In this document: positions 12,061 to 24,213 of the stretch, in pieces
How positions within the stretch are numbered: the stretch's first letter is position 1
How the letters are laid out: each line of letters begins with the position of its first letter
Source: Wurfbainia villosa
Taxonomy: Eukaryota > Streptophyta > Magnoliopsida > Zingiberales > Zingiberaceae
Direction of reading: 5' to 3'
Length of the DNA: 64,000 nucleotides
NCBI GenBank assembly: GCA_025175895.1
Contig: CM045989.1
Coordinates: forward strand, 127,671,272 to 127,735,271
Translations under genes and position numbers: made by a program
The notes under the pieces: model-generated
Database searches by the model: none
What the model saw: only the letters and a program-made list of their open reading frames with translations
What the model was told of the DNA's origin: nothing

Positions 12061-13440
12061 CCTGTGTATGCTCTGTGACACGTGGTGCAGTAACTTGTGG
12101 TATATCCTCTTGTATCGGTGGTACTAAAGAAGTGACTTTCCTTTTTTTTTTAATTCCTCCAGAATAATTTTGCTCTTGGGCTTGTGGTTCATCACATAGT
12201 CTTCCTCTAAAAATCTGGCGTTCGTGCTAACGATCACCCTCTGATCTCCAGGACTATAAAACAAACCACCTTTCGTTCCTCTAGGATAGTCATGCATACT
12301 TATGTACGAGGTTCCAACTTACCAGCATCTACCTTCAGCACATGTGCTGGACTCCCCCATATGCGAATATGTCTTAGACTAGGCTTTCTCCCAATCCATA
12401 ATTCTGTGGGAGTAGAAGGCACTGATTTAGATGGAACCGAGTTCAGAATGTACACCGCTGTATCTAGAGCATATCCCCAGAATGAATCTGGCAACTTAGA
12501 ATAACTCATCATCGATCTAACCATCTACATAAGAGTCTTATTCCTTCGCTCTGCTACACCATTCTGTTGGGGTGTGCCAGGTGCAGTCAATTGGGATTGA
12601 ATCCCAGACTCTGATAAGTAGTTCCTAAACTCTCCCAAGAGGTACTTACCACCACGATCAGATCGTAGTGTCATCCATATCTTGAATAATCGTCTATGAA
12701 AGAGATGAAATATTCAAGACCACCTCTTGCCTGGATAGTCATAGGACCACACAAATCAGAATGAACCAATTCTAACACATCTTTGGCTCTATACCCCTTG
12801 GCCTTAAAAGGACTCTTGGTCATCTTACCCTCCAAGCAAGATTCACAGGTTGGGAGATCCTCCACCACTAATGAACCCAAAGGTCCATCAGCTATCAACC
12901 TTTCAATTCTGCTTTGGTTAATGTGACCAAGCCTAAGATGCCAAAGATATGTTTGGTTCATCTTCGAAGGTTCTTTTCTCTTATTGGAATTAGAAGATGA
13001 GTTATTAACTTCAATTTTCATCGTGGGAGGTTTTGGTTCAAGTGTGTACAAATTTCCTATCAATGCACCCGAACAGATAATGTCCCTATTCCTTCTTATA
13101 ACAACTCTGTCATTAAAAGAAATAGAATATCCATTCATAAACAATTTAGAAATTGAAATTAATTTCTTTCTAAATAAGGGTACATAAAGGCAATTCTTAA
13201 GAACCAAAAGTTTATTTTTCTCAAAAGATAAATGAACATCTCCCACTGCAACAGCCGCCACCTTCGTGGCATCGCCCAAGTATATGGTAATTTCCCCATC
13301 AGCCTGTCGTCTGGTTTCCTGGAACCGCTACAAAGTATTGTAGATATGATTAGTGGCTCCCGTATCTACACACCAGGTGCTGGTAGATAACATCGCTAAA
13401 CATGTTTCAACGACTAGACCAAAAGATATACCTTTGTTCT
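12061..13440 (-). pseudogene. Element B pol, protease and integrase part (broken)
   Basis: Protease motif WCVDTGATNHIYN is at about 13340-13390, followed by the integrase zinc region (HLRLGHINQSRIERL, CESCLEGKMTKSPF) and core start (LVHSDLCGPMTIQARGG, FIDDYSRYG) in one frame at 12671-13279. The second half ([20 protein letters not shown]) is in another frame at 12300-12524. A frameshift or short loss near 12665 lies close to the second catalytic Asp. The link to RT (12120-12300) is degraded. Sequence is close to elements A and C, but distinct. Confidence 0.88.
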
Positions 13441-13690
13441 TGCGGTTGGGGCAGTCCTTCTTCTAGTGTCCAGTCTACTTACAAGTGAAGCACTTGCCTT
13501 TCGGCTTCTTCACTCTTCCCTGAGATCCTCCCACCACCTTTGCTCCACCTTGTTTCTCCTTCTTCTTGCCTTTCAGCTTAGAAGTAGAAACATTTTTGAG
13601 CAACGATGGCCTGAGGACACTCTTTGAAGAGTGTATACTTGTACTCTTTAGTAGATAAGACAATATCTGGATTCTTTTCCAATCATCATT
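13441..13690 (-). pseudogene. Element B gag remnant with large internal deletion
   Basis: Only the start of a Gag domain (DWKR, then a frame giving STKEYKYTLFKECPQA) and the end (lysine-rich linker and zinc knuckle) remain. The capsid core between them, roughly 180 residues in related elements by my recall, is gone. The knuckle (13451-13492) reads CFTCK-stop-TGH-stop-KKDC, with two TAG codons at 13475-13477 and 13463-13465. The same junction (CCATGGC in A, CGATGGC here) is present in both A copies. Confidence 0.82.
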
Positions 13691-14737
13691 TTTTTTTGTA
13701 TAGTAAGTTTATTTTCCTATAGTATCATAGTAAGTGGACTGAAAGTCATTTCTGAAAACCCTAAGAATCACATAGATCATTATTGTAGATTTCAAAAAAT
13801 TATTGATTCCTCAAACAATAAAATTTTAAAATCAACCAACACCTCAAAACACAGAGAATATGGTATGCTACGATAGTGTGGACGTATACGAATTCTACAT
13901 TTGTAAGAGGAGGTTTTACCCATTAAATTTACTATCTTGTCAACCTAACTTTTTGACAAGTAAAATTAATAGTTGGTTTCTCTTCGGCCCTACAAATAAA
14001 AGCAGTGACTCCAATGGGGAGGATACTTATATTTGTATCTAAGTGTTCACCATTACTTGGTACCAAGTTAATTATCTCGGGTTATGTGTCTTATGATGGG
14101 GAAGTGCACACGCTCCTTAATAATTCCCTATAACTATATTTGACCTTGTGATCCACAAACAAACTCATCCGATGGGGAAGAAGGCACTCAGAGCCGACGC
14201 ACAAGTTTGTTTGCATCACTTGTAAAATCGTAATGGAGGTCGTGTGAATTTATAAAAATATCCCTCTCCCACTTAGTAATTTGAAAATGAGGAATTTTCT
14301 AAGCTACGACATGCATATCAAACAATAAGCAATAAATATGAAAAATAAATTATTTTCCAGCTATTATGGCTTTTGTCTTCAATATGTCTCCCGTCGTATG
14401 GCCTTCTCGTCCGCTCCTCCTATGCCATGTACAAGCCACCCGGAGATCCGACCCGAGACTAAAACCTATTTTAATTTACATCCATCAATCTTATACTCCA
14501 CGAGGGAGTGTACATGAAAGCTAGATCGAAAGAAAAATAAAATAAAGAGTGGCTAAACAATGTCGTATCTAATTTACAAAAATCAAATACTAGCCTCGTC
14601 AACCCCGAGGATTCAACAAAATAAATATTTACACACATACAATCACATACACACATATGGCTATAATAGTCGGATCTTATGCCTGCAACCAAAGAGTTAA
14701 ACTACGTATATCCTACTTTTATCTGGGACATATAATA
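13691..14737 (-). other. Element B 5' leader
   Basis: Noncoding leader of about 1 kb, continued at 24143-24213 beyond D. It holds three ATGGGGA-type motifs (about 14011, 14095 and 14169) and an 8-bp hairpin CTTGTCAA/TTGACAAG near 13940. Both A copies have the same layout. D's left target copy TAATA is at 14733-14737. Confidence 0.7.
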
Positions 14738-16955
14738 TGTTAGTAATATATGAGAGATGTCCTAAGGCAATCGCCTTATGTATGAACCATTTATATGATA
14801 AATGAAGATTCACTATTTGAGTATACATGTTTTATGTATTTGATTGGATCTTAAACTCATTTACTGAATGTCCACGATACGATTCACAGCATGAGAGAAT
14901 TTGTGATTGGATCACAACTAGTGAGTATCTCTACATGTGTAATTGTGATGTATCGAAATTATCCCTAGTCGATGAATTGATGGATTTGGACACCATCAAT
15001 TCTGTCGAGACTAGCAAGAGGTATACTCCTTGGTGTATCCAAGCAGCTGATTCTCACTAGCTGGAGACATTGTGATGTCCTGAGTTAATCGTGGATGCTA
15101 GTTATGGTAACTAGTTCATTAGAGTGACCAGCCGTAAGACTTCATATGGTTCTCTGCATATATAGATATGTCAATGAAGTTCTTACTGTGGCTTAAGTGC
15201 GATGTTCCTTAGACTTGCGGTATTCAAGTCATCTTGATCATGGAGACTTATGCTTTGACATCTTAAGAAAACATCTCTAAGGAGGTGTGGACCCGGGATG
15301 ATTGGGTATAAGTCGAAGTGATCGAAGGTGTTTGAATAGCCTATGAAGGATTCACCACTCCTTGCGAGGAGATGTATACCCATGGCCTCTCGTCGGATTG
15401 TTACTAAAGTCTTTGGCCAAAGCATTACATGTTTAGAGTAAGGTACTCTTCGATACATGTGGAGTAACTAGAATCCGTAGGACGACGAAATGATACTTGG
15501 GCTAGGTGTGACGTAGTCAGCCTAGTGTGGACTGACATAATAGACCATGTCCTGAACCAAGTGGGTATAAGATGAGTGAAGGGAATGGGGCATGAATCAT
15601 TCGAGCTGCTGAAGGGTTTCAGAAATAGTTCTGGATCAACCGTTGATCTTTTCGGTTAATTGGAGATCATGATGTACTACTAGGTGTCACTCATGATCGT
15701 TCTATAATTAATGGTTAATTATAGACGGCCAACATAAATCGAGAACCTATTTGGTCACATGCACAACGAGCGTAATCCAAAGGATTTAAAACGAGCTTGA
15801 GAATGGGATTCTCAGACCAAGAGAAACTAGGTTTGGTTGGACCAAACATGAAGCGAGCATGAAATTGTTTCAGTCGCAATGGAAGCGTGGATGGGCCATG
15901 TCTTATGAAGACATAATGGATGAACCAAAATGGTTTGGTTCTAATCCAATGGAGGAGAATAAACCAAAGGGTTTGGTTTATTTTAAACGAATGAACCAAA
16001 AGTTGGTTCGATTCGTTTTAACTTAAAATAAACCATTATGGTTTGGTTTATTTTAACTTATATTAATGGAGCAGGTTAACGGGCCTCATGGTTATGATCC
16101 AATAACCATTAAGAGAAATAGTTCTCTATAAAAGAGGGCTTAAGGGATTGTTAAGCCCTAATCCACAACCCTTAGTTGTCGCCCACCTCTCCTTGGAGAA
16201 ATTCGGAGCCAACTCTCCTCCTCCTTGACGCCGCCCACCTTGAGGCTCCAACCGGCGTCCAGAAGGTGCTGACCTTCCCCCTCGCCGGTGTCGAGCTACT
16301 GCCGGTGGTACTCCGGTGATCTTCTTTAGGTTTGGCATCAAGATGAGCTCTATCTTCCCTTGGTTGGCCGGCGCCTATCTCCTCCACCAAAGCTGTCCAG
16401 TTTTCTGGACAGCTTGTTCTCCTGGTCGGAGCGCTGCTTGACGACGGTTAGAGCTCCGACAGCGGCTAACTTACCGGGGATTCGATCTCCGGTAATCCTC
16501 TGAGGTGGAGGACGAAGGATTCGTCAATTGGTTGACGAATACCTCTCCGGAGAAGCGAGTTTTGAGAACTTGTATTAGGATCCGAATTTGGATTAGGATC
16601 ATGATCATCTCTCGATCACGTCGTCTTCAACACGAGGCTAGTAACCCGTACGAAGACGAAGCTCGTGGCTTAGCAAAGCCATCCCGAGGAACTCGGCGTG
16701 GATACGGATAGAGACGATTCTAGCGAGGATCGTTCCGGTTGATGCCGTTCCCGCTACACGTCATACGAAAGGTATAACGTAGATAAATTTCCTTTTATTG
16801 AAAATTTAAATTTACGGTTATGTCTACACTTGTTGTAATATGCATGCGTGTGTTGTGTGTGTTGTAATAAATGTAGATTTATTATTTTTATTGCTTCCGC
16901 TGTGTTCATGTTTACGAAACGTGATCGAACACACACGCCATTAAAAAACCCAACA
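14738..16955 (+). repeat. Element D 5' LTR
   Basis: Starts TGTTAGTAATA and ends AACCCAACA, 2218 bp, matching 21922-24137. Near the inner end GCCATTAAAAAACCC replaces the GC-rich GCCGCGGTGCCGG of the other LTRs. The TATA box is at 16127-16133. Confidence 0.92.
16126..16134 (+). promoter_or_regulatory. U3 TATA box of element D
   Basis: CTATAAAAG downstream of the AACCAAACC-rich block and the 13-bp inverted repeat. The same box is at about 23299-23306 in the 3' LTR. It is the likely promoter of genomic RNA. Confidence 0.6.
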
Positions 16956-18236
16956 AAGGGTATCGAGCCCAGTTGTGTTTCACATAATCGTAAAATTGGT
17001 TTTGCGATAGACATAATGTATTTCTTGAAATTTTCTAATTTTGGAAATTTAGAAGTATTTATGGAAATTTTTCAATTTTGGAAAGTCTAGAAGTATTTAT
17101 GGAAATCTTCCACTTTTGGAAAGTTGGAAGTATTTATGGAAATTGATATTTTCCATAAATAAAATATTTGATTAGATTCTGGAAATTTGTTTCCTAATTT
17201 AATCATGATTTGATTTGGGAAATCAAATCTTAAAATATTTTATTTCCATAAGTAGTTTTAATGATTTAGGAAATTGGTTTCCTAAATATATTTTCCTTAA
17301 TCAAATAATTCCATGAATAAAATATGTGATTAGATTTGGAAATTTGTTTCCTAATTTAATTATGATTTGATTTGGAGAATCAAATCTTAAACATATTTTA
17401 TTTCCATAAATAGTTATGACATATAAGGAAATCATATACATGACATAATTGTATGCCATGTAATTGCATTAGATGCATAACATTATACCATGCGTGTCGT
17501 GACATGTAGATGTATGTCATGTATGTCATGCCATGTAGATAATAGTTATTTGCATGCAAAGAGGATGAGAATTAAAAACTCTTAAACAATATTAAATCCT
17601 ACACCTTCCATTAATATGGTTAGAACCAGAGTTCCGTTTCTTGTTTGGGTTGTTGGACTCCCTCCAAGCCCGGCTCGAACCCGAACATATTCAAACCATG
17701 GAATAGTTTAATACTAATATGGTAAGAGTCAGAGGTCAATCGTTAGCTTTGGTTGTTGGACTCTCTCCAAGCTGGGCTAATTGGTTGAATGCGCTCTAAC
17801 CATATTAAAACTGTTTCCCGATTAATGGGTTGGCTTTAACCTGGAGCATCGGCTTGTTGGACTCTCCAAGGTCGATGTAAAGGGAGGTGAAGTTGGGTGC
17901 TATGCATATGATGCATACTTGTTAATGTGTTAACAACCCGATGTATGTGTGAACATTCAATTAGTTGATAGCACATTGTGATAGTTGCATATACGTGATA
18001 TGCAATCGGTATAGTTGATACCTACCGTCGTAGTTATGAATGGCTTGTTGGACTCTCTCCAAGGTTGTTCATAACTATGATGGATATCAGCCCATTCGGA
18101 GATGGACCTACGATCTCCCGAAGTGATTTTGGGGTTTTTGAAATTTGAAAAATGAATGGGATTTATAAATGTATATTGATGCATTTTAAAAATCATCTTT
18201 CTCATATATGCTCATTTTGTATTTCTAAAATTGATC
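16956..18236 (+). other. Element D primer site and 5' leader
   Basis: GGGTATCGAGCCC at 16958-16970 is a degraded form of the Met-tRNA primer site. The leader holds the same repeats as C: TTGTTGGACTCNCTCCAAG at 17650-17668, 17753-17771, 17854-17870 (shorter) and 18045-18063, and 41-bp units at 17030-17150. Otherwise it is AT-rich with no gene. Confidence 0.75.
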
Positions 18237-18840
18237 ATGTTGTCTTTTAATTTGCTTTCCATTTTGGATTCGAATAAATTGACTGGGCCGAACTTCTTGG
18301 ACTGGCTTAGAAACTTGAGAATTGTTCTCAAGGTGAAAAGCTTGCGTATGTCCTCGAAGCGCCTCTTCCCACCCATCCTAGTGACGATGCAACTCCAGAC
18401 GAATTGTTGGTCTATCAGAAACATGTGAGTGATTCTGAACAAATGAGTTGCATCATGCTAGCCGCGATGGAACCCAAGCTACGAAAGCAGAATGAGCATA
18501 TGGATGCTCATATCGTAGTCCTTCATCTTTATGAGTTGTTTGATAAGCAAGTGAGATTCGAAAGGTTCGAAGTCTCCAAGCTCCTCTTCACCTCTGAGAT
18601 GCAAGGAGGTTCATCTGTGGTACTGCTCAACATGCTGAAGACTGTGGAGCCTTCTGAGAAGCATGAGTAGGGGACGGTGTTGTTAGTTGATTCCTCGAAG
18701 AAAGGTTCTAAGAGGGAGTCAAAGGAACAACAGAAGGGGAAGAAGAAAAAGGCTAAAAAGGCAGAACCAGCTCAAAATGGCACTTGCCATCATTATAGCA
18801 AGGAGGGCCATTGGCGAAGAAATTGCAAGATTTATCTTGA
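18237..18840 (+). pseudogene. Element D gag (broken)
   Basis: Begins at the ATG at 18237 with MLSFNLLSILDSNKL, then GPNFLDWLRNLRIVLK. A frameshift follows at about 18330, and the frame returns at 18404 as MLVYQKHVSDSEQMS. A further piece, present in C, between the MQ(E)G segment and LLNMLKTVEPS is deleted near 18610. A TAG at 18668-18670 follows. The zinc knuckle at 18785-18826 reads CHHYSKEGHWRRNC: its second cysteine is tyrosine, so it could not bind zinc normally. The lysine-rich linker is kept. Confidence 0.86.
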
Positions 18841-20058
18841 GTCCGTGAAGAAGGATAAGGCATCGGATGCCCCATCTTCTTCAGAAATCTTCTTTATTGA
18901 TTGTCATTCTATTTCCTCAGACACTTGGGTATTTGATACTGGGTGTGGCTCACATATATGTAATGACATACATGGGCTAAGGAATAGAAGAAGACTCATC
19001 AAGGGAGAGTCAAATTTACGTGTTGGGAATGGAGCAACGGTTGCTGCACTCGCCATCGGAACGTATTTGTTGGAACTCCCTGTAGGACTTGTCTTAGAAC
19101 TGGACAATTGCTTTTATGTTCCTTCGTTGATAAAGAACATCATTTCTATTTCTTGTTTAAATAGAAATGGGTACCATTTGACTTTTAGTAACAATTGTTG
19201 TTACATAACTTTGAATGGAGTTCTTTAAGGACCGGAACTTTAAGCAATGGTGTTTATACGCTGACGATCCAAAGTGATATTTTCAATATCGGGAGCAACA
19301 AGCATGCTCGAAAAGATAATCAATTAGACTCCTACATGTGGTATTGTCGTCTTGGCCATGTAAGCAAGAAACGCATGTCCGAATTACACCGATGTGGAAT
19401 TCTGGAATCGTTTGAATAGGATTCATACGATACATGCGAATCATGCTTAAAAGGCAAGATGACTAAGTTACCTTTTACTGGAAAAGGTGAACGAGTGGGA
19501 GAGTTACTAGGTCTAATACATACTGATGTATGTGGACCTATGTCAACTCAAGCTTTAGGAGGCTATAGCTACTTCATTACCTTCACCGATGATCACTCAC
19601 GGTTTGGGTATGTGTTCTTGATGAAACACAAGTCTGAAGCCTTTGAAAGGTTCAAAGAATTCAGAAATGAAGTAGAGAAACAACGTGACAAGAGTATTAA
19701 AATACTTCGATCGGATCGAGGTTGTGAATACTTAAGTCAAGAGTTTCTTGATTATCTAAGAGACAATGGCATATTGTCTCAATGGACTCCGCTATATACA
19801 CCACAGCATAATGGTGTATCTGAGAGGCGTAACCGGACCTTGTTGGACATAGTCAGGTCAATGATGAATCATGCGAATCTTCCCAAGTCCTTTTGGGGCT
19901 ATGCACTTCAGACAGTTATTTACTTGTTAAACAGAATGTCTACCAAGGTAGTCTCCACTACTCCATATGAGATATGGAATAGTAAGAAATCTCATGTATC
20001 TTACTTGAAGATATGGGGTTGTCCTGCTTATGTGAAGCGGACAAGACGTACAAATTGA
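18841..20058 (+). pseudogene. Element D pol, protease and integrase part (broken)
   Basis: Protease motif WVFDTGCGSHICN at about 18925. The chain reads on to ITLNGVL and stops at 19226-19228. Integrase zinc region (CRLGHVSKKRMSELH) lies in 19195-19419 and has a TAG at 19417-19419 where C has leucine. The catalytic core (19459-20058) holds HTDVCGPMST, RSDRGCEY (C has RGGEY) and GVSERRNRTLL. A frameshift follows near 20040. Apart from these breaks the domain order and length match C. Confidence 0.9.
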
Positions 20059-21907
20059 TGCTAAGTCCGATAAATGTCTATTTATTGATACCCTAAGGAA
20101 ATAAGGGGTTACTAATTCTATCATCCCGTGGAACAAAAGGTGTTTGTTTCAAGGCATGTGTTTCTAGAGAAAGAGTTTCTCGCAAGAAAACAGTTGGGAG
20201 TTTCATTGAGCTTGAGGAGGCTCGAGAGACTCAAATAGACATTGATGAGATACCTGGTGAAGCACAACAGCCGACAACTCATAGTGATGAGCAATCGGCT
20301 GGACCTATTGTAACACCACATCTTCGTAGATCTGGTAGAACACGCAATATTCCCGAGAGATATGGATTTCGTAAGTGAATCGAACGACGTGTTACTCATT
20401 GATGATGAGGAGCCTACCAGCTTATGAAGAAGTCCGACAAGTTCAGAAGGGATAAGTGGCTTGGTGCCATGAAGTCGAAATGGATTCCATGTATGAAAAC
20501 CAAGTTTGGAACTTGGTTGACCCACCTGAAGGCATAAAGCCTATAGGGTGCAAGTGGGTTTTCAAGAAGAAAACCGACATGGATGGTAATGTGATTACCT
20601 ATAAGGCTAGATTGGTGGCAAAAGGATATCGTCAAAAGCATGGTGTTGATTATGACGAAACCTATTCGCCTGTAGCTATGCTTAAATCCATTCGGATGCT
20701 CCTGGTCATAGCAGCTCATTATGATTATGAGATATGGCAGATGGATGTGAAAATAGTTTTCCTTAATGGAAACCTGCTCGAGGACATGTATATGATACAA
20801 CCTGAGGGTTTCACATCGGTTGATAAAACCAAGGTATGCAAGTTGCGACGATCCATTTATGGATTGAAGCAAGCATCCAGGAGCTGGAATATCCGTTTTG
20901 ATGAGATGATCAAAAAGTTTGATTTCTCACAAAATCCAGACGAACCTTGTGTGTACAAGAAGGTTAGTGGGAGTGCAGTCGTATTCCTAGTATTGTATGT
21001 CGATGACATACTACTTATAGGAAACGATGTTTCAATCTTACAGTCAGTGAAGGTTTGGTTATCCAAGACATTCTCCATGAAAGACCTGGGAGAAGCAACC
21101 TACATCCTCAGGATTAAGATCTATAGAGATAGATCGAAACGGTTGCTTGGTCTTTCGCAGTCTACATATATAGACCGAGTGCTAAAGAGGTTTAGCATGT
21201 CGGAATCCAAGAAAGGTTTCTTACCCATCAGGCATGGGGTACACCTTTCGAAGTCTATGTGTCCGCGCACAGAAGACGAGAGGATTTGCATGAGTAAGAT
21301 TCCCTATGCATCCGCAATAGGATCTATCATGTATGCTATGTTATGTACAAGGCCCGATGTATCGTATGCTCTGAGTGTCACGAGCAGATACCAGTCTGAT
21401 CCAGGAATGGATCATTGGGTGGTTGTTAAGACGATCCTTAAGTGCTTGAGAAGAACTAAGGATGCGTTCCTAATATATGGAGAAGGGTACATGGTGATAC
21501 GTGGGTATACGGATGCCAGATCCAGACAGACAAGGATGATTCCATGTCTTAGTCTGGGTATGTATTCACCTAGAATGGAGGCGCAATAAGTTGGAAAGGT
21601 TCCAAGCTTGACACTATAGCGGATTCTGCCACTAAGGCAGAATACATTGCAGCTTTAGAAGCAGCAAAGGAAGCGGTTTGGATCAAGAAGTTCATCTCTG
21701 AACTTGATGTGGTCTCATCAATGATCCAAACATGTGCTTCGCCGCTATCATCTTATCAGAGAGATCATCAGTAGGAACGAAATACAAATCGAGAAAATTC
21801 CCACTGAAAGGAACTTAGCGGATCCTTTGACTAAGGCATTACCTCAAAATAAGTTTGAGGGTCATGTTAGAGCTTATGGTATTGGATACCGTAGCGATTG
21901 GCATTAG
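20059..21907 (+). pseudogene. Element D pol, RT and RNase H part (nearly whole RT)
   Basis: A linker with several breaks (20059-20455) leads into a 377-residue frame at 20456-21589. This contains GCKWVFKKK, YKARLVAKGY, EIWQMDVKIVFLNGN, RSIYGLKQASRSWN, YVDDILLIGND (YVDD at 20996-21007) and MKDLGEATYILRIKI. It is the best preserved RT of the C/D family here. A frameshift near 21530 separates RNase H, readable as ISWKGSKLDTIADSATKAEY and ending NLADPLTKALP; stop TAG at 21905-21907. The polypurine tract follows at 21907-21921. Confidence 0.92.
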
Positions 21908-21921
21908 GCCAAGTGGGAGTC

Positions 21922-24137
21922 TGTTAGTAATATTTGAGAGATGTCCTAAGGCAATCGCCTTATGTATGAACCATTTATATGATAAATGAAGATTCACTAT
22001 TTGAGTATACATGTTTTATGTATTTGATTGGATCTTAAACTCATTTACTGAATGTCCACGATACGATTCACATCATGAGAGAATTTGTGATTGGATCACA
22101 ACTAGTGAGTATCTCTACATGTGTAATTGTGATGTATCGGAATTATCCCTAGTCGATGAATTGATGGATTTGGACACCATCAATTCTGTCGAGACTAGCA
22201 CGAGGTATACTCCTTGGTGTATCCAAGCAGCTGATTCTCACTGGCTGGAGACATTGTGATGTCCGGAGTTAATCGTGGATGCTAGTTATGGTAACTAGTG
22301 CATTGAGTGACCAAAGTAAGACTTCATATGGTTCTCGCATATATAGATATGTCAATGAAGTTCTTACTGCGGGCTTAAGTGCGATGTTCCTTAGACTTGC
22401 GGTATTCAAGTCATCTTGATCATAGAGACTTATGCTTTGACATCTTAAGCAAACATCTCTAAGGAGATGTGGACCCGGGATGATTGGGTATAAGTCGAAG
22501 TGATCGAAGGTGTTTGAATAGCCTAAAAAGGATTCACCACTCCTTGCGAGGAGATGTATACCCATGGCCTCTCGTCGGATTGTTACTAAAGTCTTTGGCC
22601 AAAGCATTACATGTTTAGAGTAAGGTACTCTTCGATACATGTGGAGTAACTAGAACGTAGGGACTAGGAAATGATACTTGACTAGGTGTGACGAGTCACC
22701 TAGTGGGGATGACACAATAGACCATGTCCCAACCAAGTGGGTATAAGATGAGTGAAGGGAATGGGGCACGAATCATTCGAGCCGAAAGGTTTCGTAAATA
22801 GTTCGATCAACCGCTTGATCTTTTCGGTTAATTGGGGATCATGATGTACTACTAGGTGCCACTCATGATCGTTCTATAATTAATGGTTAATTATAGACGG
22901 CCAACATAAACCGAGAACCTATTTGGTCACACGCACAACGAGCGTAATCCAAAGGATTTAAAACGAGCTTGAGAATGGGATTCTCAGACCGAGAGAAACT
23001 AGGTTTGGTTGGACCAAACATGAAGCGAGCATGAAATCATTTCAGTCGCAATGGAAGCGTGGATGGGCCATGTCTTATGAAGACATAATGGATGAACCAA
23101 AATGGTTTTGTTCTAATCCAATGGAGGAGAATAAACCAAAGGGTTTGGTTTATTTTAAACGAATGAACCAAAAGTTGGTTCGGTTCGTTTTAACTTAAAA
23201 TAAATCATTATGGTTTGGTTTATTTTAACTTATATTAATGGAGTGGGTTCAACGGGCCTCATGGTTATGATCCAATAACCATTAAGAGAATTAGTTCTCT
23301 ATAAAAGAGGGCTTAAGGGATTGTTAAGCCCTAATCCACAACCCTAAGTTGTCGCCCACCTCTCCTTGGAGAAATTCGGAGCCAACTCTCCTCCTCCTTG
23401 CCGCCGCCCACCTTGAGGCTCCAACCGGCGTCCAGAAGGTGCTGACCTTCCCCCTCGCCGGAGTCGAGCTGCTGCCGGTGGTACTCCGGTGATCTTCTTT
23501 AGGTTTGGCATCAAGGTGAGCTCTATCTTCCCTTGGTTGGCCGGCGCCTATCTCCTCCACCAAAGCTGTCTAGTTTTCTGGACAGCTTGTTCTCCTCTCG
23601 TCGGAGCGTCGTTTGGATGACGGTTAGAGCTCTGACAACGGCTAACTTACTGGGGATTCGATCTCCGGTAATCCTCTGAGGTGGAGGATGAAGGATTCGT
23701 CAATTGGTTGACGAATACCTCTCCGAAGAAGCGAGTTTTGAGAACTCGTATTATGATCCGAATTTGGATTCGGATCGTGATCATCTCTCGATCACGTCGT
23801 CTTCAACACGAGGCTAGTAACCCGTACGAAGACGAAGCTCGTGGCTTAGCGAAGTCATCCCGAGGAACTCGGCGTGGATACGGATAGAGACAATTCTAGC
23901 GAGGATTGTTCCGGTTGATGCCGTTCCCGCTACACGTCATACGAAAGGTATAACGTAGATAAATTTCCTTTTATTGCAAATTTAAATTTACAGTTATCTC
24001 TACACTTGTTGTAATATGCATGCGTGTGTTGTGTGTGTTGTAATAAATGTAGATTTATTATTTTTATTGCTTCCGATGTGTTCATGTTTACGAAACGTGA
24101 TCGAACACACACACGCCGCGGTGCCGGAAACCCAAAA
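21922..24137 (+). repeat. Element D 3' LTR
   Basis: Starts TGTTAGTAATATT and ends GGAAACCCAAAA, where the last CA is changed to AA. The adjacent TAATA (24138-24142) fixes the boundary. Confidence 0.9.
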
Positions 24138-24142
24138 TAATA

Positions 24143-24213
24143 TATGAAAATGTGCATAAAAATTAACCGAATCCTAAACACACAAAATCGTAAACCTTGG
24201 CTCTGATATCAAT
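24143..24213 (-). other. Element B leader end and primer binding site
   Basis: The short B segment beyond D. At 24195-24211 the minus strand reads TGATATCAGAGCCAAGG, the initiator-Met tRNA site with one change in its first bases. Homologous intact sites are in A at 45328-45344 and 51982-51998. Confidence 0.8.

Larger units (their letters stand above)
14738..24137 (+). mobile_element. Element D: Ty1/copia retrotransposon, same family as C
   Basis: A 9400-bp element on plus with TAATA on both sides (14733-14737, 24138-24142). It lies in the leader of element B about 70 bp from B's primer site. LTRs are 14738-16955 and 21922-24137. It carries gag, protease, integrase, RT and RNase H in copia order. 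Its proteins match C closely, but many frameshifts and stops differ, so the two copies decayed separately. Its orientation is opposite to C. Confidence 0.93.
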
